Shown: positions 1-7,240 of the stretch, one piece after another | Position numbering within the stretch: position 1 is the first letter of the stretch | Layout: each line of letters opens with the position of its first letter | Assembly (NCBI GenBank): GCA_038818725.1 | Contig: JAWAYL010000015.1 | Coordinates: 1 to 26,301 of the forward strand | Reading direction: 5' to 3' | DNA from: JACIWB01 sp038818725 | GTDB taxonomy: Archaea; Thermoplasmatota; E2; UBA202; JdFR-43 | Length of the DNA stretch: 26,301 bases | Position numbers and translations under genes: made by a program | Notes under the pieces: generated by a model | Seen by the model: only the letters and a program-made list of their open reading frames with translations | Told to the model about the DNA's origin: nothing | Databases searched by the model: none

Positions 1-408
1 TATTTCCATATCTGTGAATGACAAAAATATTCCATTTGAATCTATTAGCAAATCCTTTTTCCATCCTTTTGTTTCGTAGTAATCATTGTATTCTGCTTCT
101 TTTTCTCCTCTCTTAGCAGTTGCATCTTCTATTAATTTTCCTTCCCATTTCTTTTACAACAGCATAGAAAATTTCTTCTATTTTTTCTGGCAAAAGATCA
201 TTTATGAAATGTCTTATTGTTTCATAAGAAGGAAGGCTTCCCGGATTAAATCCCAGGTTTTCTGCAATTTCTTTATTCTTTCAAGTCTTGGAAACATTTG
301 CTTTAGTGTTTGATCTAAGAAACTTAGTTCCAAATGAGAAAGAAATTCAGATGTTTCTACAGGGTTTTCTTTCGTTGGGTTTATGAACAATGCTAGCGAG
401 CATAGCAT
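1..408 (-). pseudogene. Decayed DDE-type transposase, N-terminal part, cut by window edge
   Basis: Remnant of an insertion-sequence transposase read right to left. The first frame begins MLCSLALFINP at 408 and ends in a stop at 214-216. The sense of the protein continues in a second frame (EIAENLGFNPGS, LPSYETIRHF, LPEKIEEIFYAVVKEM) after a shift near 270-280. It then moves to a third frame (KLIEDATAKRGEKEAEYNDY, GWKKDLLIDSNGIFLSF) after a shift near 138-148. The IEDAT...EAEYNDYYE...LLIDS pattern resembles the first catalytic Asp region of IS4/IS5-superfamily transposases; I cannot name the family. A further open stretch in yet another frame (RRTGEVILPTFLEKEIGK) reaches about 500 and may be the original N-terminus. 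With two or three frameshifts it cannot make an intact enzyme. The C-terminal half and one IS end lie outside the window. Confidence 0.6.
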
Positions 409-642
409 TTTCCTATCTCTTTTTCCAGAAAGGTTGGGAGGATGACTTCGCCTGTTCTGCGAGGGATTGATTTAAGTTCTCTTAGCCGAATAGGTGTATG
501 CCCAAATATATATAAAATTGCTAGGCGGCTTAACACAGATGTAGAATAAATAGATTTTCACAAACAGCAAACTACTATCTCTCCTTCTTCGCTACCTTTA
601 CTATAATACAAAAATATTTAAATTGAAAAGTCTTTAAATTCA
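409..642. other. Intergenic region upstream of the ABC exporter genes
   Basis: No intact gene is seen. On the minus strand the stretch down from about 500 may be the decayed N-terminus of the transposase. On the plus strand the right end carries the promoter of the ABC transporter operon. An imperfect inverted match (ttagccgaatag near 483, ctaggcggctta near 521) flanks an AT-rich core. It could be an IS-end relic or chance. Confidence 0.4.
612..622 (+). promoter_or_regulatory. TATA box of the ABC exporter operon
   Basis: AAATATTTAAA is centred about 25 bp before the ATG at 643. That is the usual archaeal TATA-to-start distance, so the transcript probably begins at or next to the start codon (leaderless). 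No Shine-Dalgarno sequence precedes the ATG. Confidence 0.5.
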
Positions 643-1344
643 ATGCATGCTGTTGAAGTAAAAAATCTTGTTAAAAGATACGGGAAAATAGAAGCTGTCA
701 GAGGTGTAACATTTCATGTAAATGAAGGAGAAATATTTGGTTTAATTGGTCCAAATGGAGCAGGAAAAACAACTATAATAAGAATAATATCAACCCTGCT
801 TAAAATCACGGAAGGGAGTGTAAATGTTTTTGGATATGATGTAGAGAAGTATGCAAATGAAATAAGGAAATTAATAAGCTATCTTCCAGAAGAGGCTGGA
901 GCATATAAAAACTTGACTGGTAGGGAATATTTAAAATTCATTTCTTCATTTTTTAACGACGATTTTGTTGAGAGAGGAATTGAAATTGCAAATCTTGGAA
1001 AAAGAATAGATGACAAAATAGAAACATACAGCAAGGGAATGGTTCGGCGCCTGCTGGTGGCGAGGGCTTTAATGAGCAAGCCGAAACTTGCGGTGCTAGA
1101 TGAGCCAACTGCTGGGCTTGATGTAATAAATGCTCAGGAGATAAGGAGAATAATAAAGGAGAGTGTGGAGCAAGGAGTGACTGTTTTGCTTTCATCCCAT
1201 AATATGCTTGAAGTAGAATTTTTATGTGACAGAATAGTTCTTATTGATAATGGAAGAATAGTTGAAGAAGGTGAGCCATCGGAACTAAAGGAAAAATACG
1301 ATGCAAGAAATATTGAAGAAGTTTTTGTTAAAGTGGTGAGATGA
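643..1344 (+). CDS. ABC transporter ATP-binding protein (ABC-2/NatA-type exporter)
   Basis: This 233-residue nucleotide-binding subunit would power the membrane protein encoded next to it. Visible motifs in order: Walker A GPNGAGKTT (about residues 36-44), a Q-loop region ending LPEEAGAYKNLTGREYL, a signature helix reading YSKGMVRRL in place of the usual LSGG, Walker B LAVLDEPTAGLD, and the H-loop LLSSHNMLE. NatA/CcmA-like exporters commonly carry the SKGM-type signature. It is the first gene of a three-gene plus-strand operon. Its stop overlaps the permease start by 4 nt (ATGA), implying translational coupling. The substrate cannot be read from the sequence; sodium, drug or lipid export are all possible. 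Confidence 0.9.
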   Translation: MHAVEVKNLVKRYGKIEAVRGVTFHVNEGEIFGLIGPNGAGKTTIIRIISTLLKITEGSVNVFGYDVEKYANEIRKLISYLPEEAGAYKNLTGREYLKFISSFFNDDFVERGIEIANLGKRIDDKIETYSKGMVRRLLVARALMSKPKLAVLDEPTAGLDVINAQEIRRIIKESVEQGVTVLLSSHNMLEVEFLCDRIVLIDNGRIVEEGEPSELKEKYDARNIEEVFVKVVR

Positions 1345-2579
1345 GCTTCTTCGCTTTAGTTAAAAAAGAAATTAAGGAACTGCTTACTCCTTCAACAATT
1401 TTACCAATGATAATAACTGTTTTTCTTTTTGTTGCCCTAGGAAATGCCTTCGGAAATATAGCGGAAGAGGCTGGAAAAATGCATGATGTTGGACTAATAA
1501 ATTGTGATAATGGAATTTTTTCAGATATTGCTGTTCGGGAAATAAAAAAATACGCAAATATTAAATACGAGGGGAAAAATGAAGAAGAAATTGAGAAAAT
1601 AATAAATGAATTTAAAGACAAAATAATCTGTCTAATTTTTATTCCATCTAATTTCAGTGAGAATATAAATAATTCAAATCAGGCTGAAATAGAAGTTTAT
1701 TGGTTTATTAAAGGATTAGGAGTAAGTGACATAATTTCATCTGCTTTCTTAGATAATGTTTTTACAAGTATAAGTAAAGAAATATCATCGGAAATTATTG
1801 AGAAAAATGGAATAAATTCGACAAATGTTCTATCACCAGTTGCAAAAAAAGAAATAACAATACTTAAAAATAAGGAAATTGAAAATATTTCGCCGCAGAT
1901 GCTCTCAAATCTTCTCTCTTCTCAATCAATAACAATTCCAATAGTGATGATGATTATTATTATGATGAGTGGGGGGATGGTTATATCTTCAATGGGAATG
2001 GAAAAGGAAAATAAAACCCTTGAAACACTTTTAACATTGCCTATAAAAAGAAGTGAAATAGTTGCTGGGAAAATAACTGGGGCTGCGATAGTGGGGCTTA
2101 TAATGGCAACAATCTATATGATTGGTTTCAGCTATTACATAAATTCTTTTCAAAGCTCTTCTCGCTTAAATCTTGCTGACTATGGACTTATTTTAAGTAA
2201 TTATGACTACCTTTTCATTGCTTTATCTGTTTTTCTTGCATTAACATCCGCTCTCGCAATGTGCATTGTTCTAGGAGTTTTTGCAAAGAATTATAAAAGT
2301 GCTCAAGCTCTTACATTACCACTATCAATGCTTGCATTGATTCCGATGTTTCTAACAATGTTTAAGGATTTTGAAACAATGCCAACCATGCTGAAAATAA
2401 TTTTATTTATAATCCCATTTTCTCATCCAATGATGGCTCCTCGCTTCTTGCTTTTCAAAAATTATTTTATGGTGATAGGAGGAATAATATATATTGCAAT
2501 ATTTTCTTTGATTTTCATGATAATTGCGATAAAAATTTTTAACACAGATAAGCTTATAACTGGCACTATCAGAAAATGA
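1341..2579 (+). CDS. ABC-2 type transporter permease (NatB-like)
   Basis: This 412-residue membrane subunit partners the ATPase just upstream. One hydrophobic segment near residues 17-35 is followed by a long extracellular domain (about 40-190). A C-terminal block of about five or six membrane helices follows (for example IPIVMMIIIMMSGGMVI, IVGLIMATIYMIGFSYYI, FIALSVFLALTSALAMCIVL). That one-plus-five layout, and the motif MGMEKENKTLETLLTLPI between the first helices of the second block, are typical of ABC-2 permeases of the NatB/YhaP kind. It begins inside the ATPase stop codon and its own stop overlaps the next start (ATGA at 2576). Substrate unknown. Confidence 0.88.
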   Translation: MSFFALVKKEIKELLTPSTILPMIITVFLFVALGNAFGNIAEEAGKMHDVGLINCDNGIFSDIAVREIKKYANIKYEGKNEEEIEKIINEFKDKIICLIFIPSNFSENINNSNQAEIEVYWFIKGLGVSDIISSAFLDNVFTSISKEISSEIIEKNGINSTNVLSPVAKKEITILKNKEIENISPQMLSNLLSSQSITIPIVMMIIIMMSGGMVISSMGMEKENKTLETLLTLPIKRSEIVAGKITGAAIVGLIMATIYMIGFSYYINSFQSSSRLNLADYGLILSNYDYLFIALSVFLALTSALAMCIVLGVFAKNYKSAQALTLPLSMLALIPMFLTMFKDFETMPTMLKIILFIIPFSHPMMAPRFLLFKNYFMVIGGIIYIAIFSLIFMIIAIKIFNTDKLITGTIRK

Positions 2580-3214
2580 ATAACTGGGACAAAATAGCAA
2601 AAGATTTTGATGCAACCCGCAAATTTCCTTGGAAAGAATGCCTTGATTTTATAAAAAATATCAATGGCATATGTCTTGATTTAGGCTGCGACGGCGGGCG
2701 CCATCTTTTACCAATAACTAAAAAATGCCTTGCGGTGGGAGCGGATATATCATTTTCGATGCTTGAAATAGCAAAAGAGAAGGTGAAAGATGCCTTTCTT
2801 GTGTGCTGTGATGCAAGAAATTTGCCTTTTTTAGATGAAACTTTTGATAATGCATTATTTATTGCAACCCTCCACAATATAGAGGGGAAAGAGGGCAGGA
2901 GAAAAGCTCTAAAGGAGTTAAGAAGGGTTTTGAAAAAAGATGGCAAAGCACTGATTTCCGTTTGGGCTAAATGGCAGGATAGATTTATTTTTCATTTTAT
3001 AAAAAAATTTTTAAAAAAAGGGGAGCATGGAGATATTTTAATTCCATGGAAAAAAAATGGTGAAGAGATTATGAGATTTTATCATCTTTATAGCAGAAGA
3101 GAATTTAAAAAGGATTTAAAAGAAAGCGGATTTAAAATAGAAAAAGCATGGAGTGTAAAAAAAGCAAGTAAATGGCTTAAGGATAACCATTTTGCCATAG
3201 TCAGTATTTCTTGA
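2576..3214 (+). CDS. SAM-dependent methyltransferase, Trm9-like
   Basis: This 212-residue class I methyltransferase has motif I LDLGCDGGRHLL near residues 34-45, an acidic post-I position (VGADIS), motif DARNLPFLDETFDNAL and motif GKALISVWA. The C-terminal half (SVWAKWQDRF, DILIPWKKNGEEIMRFYHLY, SRREFKKDLKESGF) closely follows the Trm9/ALKBH8 methyltransferase family, which methylates the wobble-uridine carboxymethyl group of tRNA in eukaryotes. Archaeal members exist, but their substrates are less certain. It overlaps the permease stop by 4 nt, so it is translated with the exporter. That neighbourhood is unexpected for a tRNA enzyme and leaves open that it methylates a small exported compound. 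The methyltransferase fold is sure, the substrate is not. Confidence 0.8.
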   Translation: MNNWDKIAKDFDATRKFPWKECLDFIKNINGICLDLGCDGGRHLLPITKKCLAVGADISFSMLEIAKEKVKDAFLVCCDARNLPFLDETFDNALFIATLHNIEGKEGRRKALKELRRVLKKDGKALISVWAKWQDRFIFHFIKKFLKKGEHGDILIPWKKNGEEIMRFYHLYSRREFKKDLKESGFKIEKAWSVKKASKWLKDNHFAIVSIS

Positions 3215-3321
3215 TTGTTCAACATCGATATTGGTATGCATCGCGATCATAGCTTCTCAGCTTCCGCTAATTCCAGAACCTCCTTTTCAATTTTTTCATA
3301 GCTTCGGGGCAGTGTCAGAAG

Positions 3322-3405
3322 CGCTGAGGGTGGGATTTGAACCCACGAGGAGCATAAGCCCCACAGGCTCTCCAGGCCTGCGCCTTACCTCTAGGCTACC
3401 TCAGC
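3322..3405 (-). tRNA. tRNA-Ser (anticodon GGA)
   Basis: The minus strand folds as a class II tRNA. Acceptor GCTGAGG pairs with CCTCAGC, followed by discriminator G. The D arm is GCCTAGAGGTAAGGC. Anticodon stem CAGGC/GCCTG encloses loop CTGGAGA, giving anticodon GGA (reads UCC/UCU). A long variable arm, GGGGC-TTAT-GCTCC, is diagnostic for Ser. The T arm is GTGGG-TTCAAAT-CCCAC. No intron is seen and CCA is not encoded. The 5' end overlaps the stop codon of cbf5. I see no TATA box directly upstream, so it is probably processed from the cbf5 transcript. Confidence 0.95.
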
Positions 3406-4375
3406 TTTTCCACATTTTTGGGTATGTGCCTGGCTTCATTATAACTCTTTTTGTGTCTGCAACCATGCCGTGTTCTTTTTCTATTATTTCTCTTGTGCTC
3501 ATTAATGCTTCAGCTATTGCAACCAATTCTCCTTTTAAAGTTTTTATTGCAATTTTGCTACCTCTTTTTATACCATTTTCTACCATTGCAACACCTGGAA
3601 CCATAAGATTTGCACCATGACATATTGCATCAACCGCTGAATCTTTTATTATTATATCTGGAAGATGCTCTACAAGAGTTTCAACTGGATAAATAATTTT
3701 TTTGATAAATTCTTTTCCATTCTCTTTCCAGAAAATATATGCATCAAGCAAATCTTGCAAATATATTGCATCTTCTTCCTCAAATATTCCTGTTCTTGTT
3801 CTTCTTAGCTCTTCCATATGTGCTCCAACACCAAGCTTTTTTCCTATATCTTCACATAAAACTCTTATATACGTGCCTCCTTCACAACCAACTTTAAAAA
3901 GAACATCTTTTCCATCAATCTCAACTATGTTTATGTAATATATTGTTCTCTGTCTTCTAACCCTCTTTACAGCAGCTTCTTTTGGTGGGATTTGCCATAT
4001 TTTTCCAACAAAACTTTTTATAACTTCCCTTAATTTTTTTTCATCAACATTTGCATGAAGTCGCATTAAACAAACATATTCCTTCGAGATTTCATGCATT
4101 AGCCCTATTGCTTTTGTTGCATTTTCTAAAGCAATTGGCAATACTCCACTAACCTTTGGATCGAGCGTCCCACCATGTCCAGCTTTTTTTAAGTGAAGAA
4201 TCTCTTTTACCCATGCTGCTACCTGATGAGATGTAGGTCCGCAGGGCTTATCTATAATAACCACTCCATTCTCAATTGCTTCTTCAATGCTTCTCTTGTT
4301 TGGTTCTTTTCCAAAAAATGGGCTTGTTTCCTCTTCGCTTTTTACAAATCTTTTTCTCTTTATTTTGGGTACCAT
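3401..4375 (-). CDS. cbf5: tRNA/rRNA pseudouridine synthase Cbf5 (archaeal TruB, dyskerin homologue)
   Basis: Cbf5 is the catalytic subunit of archaeal H/ACA guide RNPs (with Nop10, Gar1 and L7Ae) and can also make tRNA pseudouridine-55. The TruB domain has VVIIDKPCGPTSHQVAAWVK, then AGHGGTLDPKVSGVLP with catalytic Asp at about residue 72, and GTYIRVLCEDIG. A PUA domain follows (KDSAVDAICHGANLMVPGVA to the end, closing with PGTYPKMW). Length 324 matches archaeal Cbf5. I chose ATG 4375 because GAGGAG sits 6 nt upstream. A TTG at 4420 would add 15 residues and overlap thyX by 61 nt. Even the shorter form overlaps thyX by 16 nt. The TGA stop lies within tRNA-Ser. Confidence 0.93.
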   Translation of the reverse strand: MVPKIKRKRFVKSEEETSPFFGKEPNKRSIEEAIENGVVIIDKPCGPTSHQVAAWVKEILHLKKAGHGGTLDPKVSGVLPIALENATKAIGLMHEISKEYVCLMRLHANVDEKKLREVIKSFVGKIWQIPPKEAAVKRVRRQRTIYYINIVEIDGKDVLFKVGCEGGTYIRVLCEDIGKKLGVGAHMEELRRTRTGIFEEEDAIYLQDLLDAYIFWKENGKEFIKKIIYPVETLVEHLPDIIIKDSAVDAICHGANLMVPGVAMVENGIKRGSKIAIKTLKGELVAIAEALMSTREIIEKEHGMVADTKRVIMKPGTYPKMWKS

Positions 4376-5004
4376 CTGCAACTCCTCTTCTTCATCGGAC
4401 AAATCTTCTTTGTTTTGCAAGGCGGACCAGCATTTTCAAATATTGTAGGAGCAACCTGTTTAACTAATTTAAGCATTTTCCAGGCAAGCATTCTTATCTC
4501 CCATTGGGCATGTAAGCAACATCTTAATTCAAAAAAATTTAGCAAAGAACGAGCATTCATTGAAACAATTATTGAAGTGCAGGCAGCATTTGGTAAAATA
4601 TAGCGAGCATCTTCAATTGGCACATCTTTTCTCATTTCATCATATAATTCCCATATTTTTTTGATCATTTCATTATATTTTTTCCCATATTTTTTTCTTA
4701 CGGAAGGAGGAATTATATATTCCATTTCCTGAACAACATATCTCTGGCTTTGCTGTGAGTAAGATGCTATTCTATGCCTTACAAGTTGATGAGTTAAGGC
4801 TCGAGAAACACCTGATATTTCAAAAGTAAAGTATGCATGCTCAACAACACTTGTATGTCCCATATCAATTACCGCTCTTAAAATTTTTTTAACTTTTTCA
4901 TCTTTTTGCAATTCATCAAATTTTTTTTTTGAATGAGTAAAAATAGCAGAAATTCCTGCAATAATATCTGGCTCTGGTGTATGTGCTATTAATTTAACTT
5001 CCAT
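4360..5004 (-). CDS. thyX: FAD-dependent thymidylate synthase ThyX
   Basis: ThyX makes dTMP from dUMP with methylene-tetrahydrofolate (or the archaeal pterin), using FAD and NADPH as reductant. The diagnostic RHRxxSxxxxSxR signature is present as RHRIASYSQQSQR at about residues 76-88. The C-terminal substrate region (NARSLLNFFELRCCLHAQWEIRMLA) is also typical. Starting at ATG 5004 gives 214 residues and the usual N-terminus EVKLIAHTPEPD. The ATG comes one base after the regulator's stop (TAAaATG). An upstream ATG at 5028 would lie inside the regulator gene. It is the second gene of the regulator-thyX-cbf5-tRNA operon. No thyA is visible in the window. Confidence 0.95.
   Translation of the reverse strand: MEVKLIAHTPEPDIIAGISAIFTHSKKKFDELQKDEKVKKILRAVIDMGHTSVVEHAYFTFEISGVSRALTHQLVRHRIASYSQQSQRYVVQEMEYIIPPSVRKKYGKKYNEMIKKIWELYDEMRKDVPIEDARYILPNAACTSIIVSMNARSLLNFFELRCCLHAQWEIRMLAWKMLKLVKQVAPTIFENAGPPCKTKKICPMKKRSCRWYPK
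4382..4387 (-). promoter_or_regulatory. Shine-Dalgarno site that decides the cbf5 start
   Basis: GAGGAG on the minus strand, 6 nt before ATG 4375 and inside the last codons of thyX. The upstream TTG alternative (4420) has no comparable site. Confidence 0.55.
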
Positions 5005-5005
5005 T

Positions 5006-5908
5006 TTATTCCATCTCGAGCATATCAATTAATTCTTCAGGCTCTTTTACTTTCCTTAGCTCATTCTTTTCAATTACTGGCACTCCTTCTATCATTTTTA
5101 TTTTTGATTTTTCTGCAAGAATTATAGATTTTCTCTCTGTAACCTTTGAGATATTTGAAATTATTCTAGCTCTTTCAAATATTCTTCTGTCATTTATTCC
5201 AACTATAAAAATTTCATCTAAAAGTCTTGAAACCGCATGAAATGGGCTTCTATAAGTAGGAAAGATAAAAGCGCCTATTTCTTCCATAATTTTAAGCATT
5301 TCATCTTTTATTTCCTTCATTTCTATTTCTTCCTTCTCTATTTCCTCGAATAGTGTTATTGGTTTAATGAAATCATATCCAATGCATTTGGCCATTTTCT
5401 CCGCAACTTCAACACTAGCACGCTCTCCTTTTTCATACATTTGGATAGTTTTTCTAGATACACCAGCTATTCTTGCAAGCTGTCCGATAGAAAGCCCCTT
5501 CTCTCTCTTAAGCCTGCTAAAAGTTTCTCCATCTATATTTACATAAAATCCGCCCGGCGCAGCGCATACAACAGGGGGGCGCCCCCTGATGTAGTTCTCA
5601 AGCGTTTTTATAGTAAGAATAGGGACACCATATCTGAAATATACGATATCATCTTCAAGAAAAGTGGAGCATGTTTTTTCACCTACTATTATTGGTAATG
5701 CACCTAAAAATCTTGATATTGAAATTAACTCTTTTGCACTTTCTTCGCTTATTGAATCTATGTTATTCAATACCTTTATTATTAAGAGCAGATTATCTCT
5801 TCTTGCAACAAAATCGAAGCTACTCGGCCTTATCCTGCATATCTGGCTACAGTAAAATCCTGATTTTGTAAGAAGCAATTGTGTTGATTGAAGCAGTTTT
5901 TCTTTCAT
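5006..5908 (-). CDS. Archaeal XRE-family HTH transcriptional regulator (MJ0568-type)
   Basis: This 300-residue protein combines an N-terminal nuclease-like or ligand-type domain of unknown role (residues 1-115; PSSFDFVARRDNLLLIIKVL is typical of this family) with a Cro/C1 helix-turn-helix at about 129-180 (LKREKGLSIGQLARIAGVSR, KTIQMYEKGERASVEVAEKM). A C-terminal domain covers residues 200-300. The layout matches the euryarchaeal family of putative HTH regulatory proteins typified by MJ0568. Targets are not established. It is transcribed divergently from tiaS across 42 bp of AT-rich DNA, so autoregulation and control of tiaS are plausible. thyX follows after one base. The family is confident, the function is not known. 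Confidence 0.85.
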   Translation of the reverse strand: MKEKLLQSTQLLLTKSGFYCSQICRIRPSSFDFVARRDNLLLIIKVLNNIDSISEESAKELISISRFLGALPIIVGEKTCSTFLEDDIVYFRYGVPILTIKTLENYIRGRPPVVCAAPGGFYVNIDGETFSRLKREKGLSIGQLARIAGVSRKTIQMYEKGERASVEVAEKMAKCIGYDFIKPITLFEEIEKEEIEMKEIKDEMLKIMEEIGAFIFPTYRSPFHAVSRLLDEIFIVGINDRRIFERARIISNISKVTERKSIILAEKSKIKMIEGVPVIEKNELRKVKEPEELIDMLEME

Positions 5909-5950
5909 CAGGACTATATACTTATATATATAAAAACTTAATTAAAATTT
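5909..5950. promoter_or_regulatory. Shared divergent promoter of the HTH regulator and tiaS
   Basis: This 42-bp gap holds ctatatacttatatatataaa. A TATA element centred near 5928-5930 is about 22-24 bp from both start codons (ATG 5908 on minus, GTG 5951 on plus). Both transcripts would therefore be leaderless. There is room for only one pre-initiation complex at a time. Confidence 0.6.
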
Positions 5951-7228
5951 GTGTGGGTTGGAATAGATGACACAGATGCAATCAATGGAGGATGTACAAC
6001 CTTTATTGCAACTGAAATTATAAAAGATATAATTTCATTAGGATATGATTTGATTGGCTATCCTCGGATTGTAAGGCTTAATCCAAATATTTTATGGAAA
6101 ACAAGAGGAAATGCATCAATTGCAATTCAGTTTGGGATTGGAGGGGGTAAAAGAAAGCAAATAGGGGAAATTGATGAAAAAAAGATATATATTTACGAAA
6201 GAAAAAAAGAGGAAGCAAATGAAGAGGAGATAATAATGGCTGTTGATAAAATTATAAGAGAAAAATCGAGCGAGGAAGCAAACCCTGCGTGGGTTGTAAG
6301 CAGAAAAAAATTCAGCAGAAGTTTATATAGAAAAGCAGTAAAAGAAATTGTATCAGTAGAAGAAGTTAAAAAAATTTTGATGGAAAATGGGGCAAAATAT
6401 CGTTGCTATAGAGGAGAAATAGGGCTTGTTGGGGCTTCTTCCGCAATTTCTTGGAAACCTTTTGATAGGACATACGAATTACTTACTTATACAAATGGGA
6501 AAAAATATCTTGATAAAGAAAGTGTTATAAAAATGGATAAGCTTTTCCCTTCAACATTTAATAACTATGATTACGAAAATGATTATATAGCAATTTTTCC
6601 GAAAGCAAAATCGCCTGTATTTTTTGGAATAAGAGGAGAAAATCCAGAGGAGTTAAAAGAAGCGATGAAGATATTAATTTCTTCTCCTTTTGAAAGATGG
6701 CTTATTTTTGAAACAAATCAGGCAACAGATGAACATTTGCAGAAAAAAAGAATAGAAGAGATAAAACCATATGAATCAGTGATTGTAAGAGGAAAGGTTA
6801 AAAAGGAGCCATTTTACATTGAAGGAGGACATATAATATTTTCAATAAGCAATGGAGGGGAGATAGATTGCACTGCCTATGAACCAACGAAAAATTTTAG
6901 AAAACTGATAGAAAAGCTGAGGGAAGGAGATGAAGTTGTGGTTTATGGAGGAGTTAGAGAAAAGCCATTTACGATAAATATAGAAAAAATAGAAATTAAA
7001 AAAGTTGTTGAAGTATATGAAAAAATAGAAAATCCTTTTTGCGAAAATTGCAAAAAGCATATGAAATCAATTGGAAAAAATAAAGGATATCGCTGTCCAA
7101 AATGTGGAAAAAGAGCAAGCGAAAAAGATGCAAAATACATAAAAATAGAAAGGCCCTCGCCCGGCCTATATGAAGTTCCAGTAGTAGCAAGGCGCCATCT
7201 GTTTAAGCCATTAAAAAGAATAAAGTAG
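5951..7228 (+). CDS. tiaS: tRNA-Ile2 2-agmatinylcytidine synthetase TiaS
   Basis: TiaS attaches agmatine to C34 of tRNA-Ile(CAU) using ATP, so that the tRNA reads AUA; it is an archaeal-specific enzyme. The 425-residue protein starts at GTG with WVGIDDTDAINGGCTTFIA, the conserved Asp-rich kinase-like motif of the N-terminal catalytic domain. It continues with the ferredoxin-like region (PAWVVSRKKFSRSLYRKAV, GLVGASSAISW), an OB-fold (SVIVRGKVKKEPFYIEGGHI) and a C-terminal zinc ribbon (CENCKKH...RCPKCGKRA). Length and domain order are normal for the family. It stops 12 bp before the first visible CRISPR repeat. The GTG lies about 23 bp after a TATA element, indicating a leaderless message. Confidence 0.95.
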   Translation: MWVGIDDTDAINGGCTTFIATEIIKDIISLGYDLIGYPRIVRLNPNILWKTRGNASIAIQFGIGGGKRKQIGEIDEKKIYIYERKKEEANEEEIIMAVDKIIREKSSEEANPAWVVSRKKFSRSLYRKAVKEIVSVEEVKKILMENGAKYRCYRGEIGLVGASSAISWKPFDRTYELLTYTNGKKYLDKESVIKMDKLFPSTFNNYDYENDYIAIFPKAKSPVFFGIRGENPEELKEAMKILISSPFERWLIFETNQATDEHLQKKRIEEIKPYESVIVRGKVKKEPFYIEGGHIIFSISNGGEIDCTAYEPTKNFRKLIEKLREGDEVVVYGGVREKPFTINIEKIEIKKVVEVYEKIENPFCENCKKHMKSIGKNKGYRCPKCGKRASEKDAKYIKIERPSPGLYEVPVVARRHLFKPLKRIK

Positions 7229-7240
7229 CGCCAAAAATTT

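Noticed and set aside
483..532. Imperfect inverted repeat flanking an AT-rich core, possible IS terminus or terminator
   Set aside because: Only about 9 of 12 positions agree and there is no target duplication in view; too weak to annotate as a feature.
3245..3321. Minus-strand frame LLTLPRSYEKIEKEVLELAE... downstream of tRNA-Ser, protein-like
   Set aside because: It has no start codon that avoids the tRNA, is only about 25 codons, and I could not assign it. At best a tail remnant.
3231..3620. Plus-strand open frame of 129 codons across tRNA-Ser and the cbf5 3' half
   Set aside because: It runs antisense through a clear tRNA and a conserved coding region and has no family resemblance.
4376..4420. 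TTG start at 4420 for cbf5 (15 extra residues)
   Set aside because: It overlaps thyX by 61 nt and lacks a ribosome site, while ATG 4375 has GAGGAG at good spacing.
4193..4603. 136-codon plus-strand frame antisense to thyX and cbf5
   Set aside because: Shadow of two well-supported minus-strand genes; Cys/Phe-rich translation typical of antisense AT-rich DNA.
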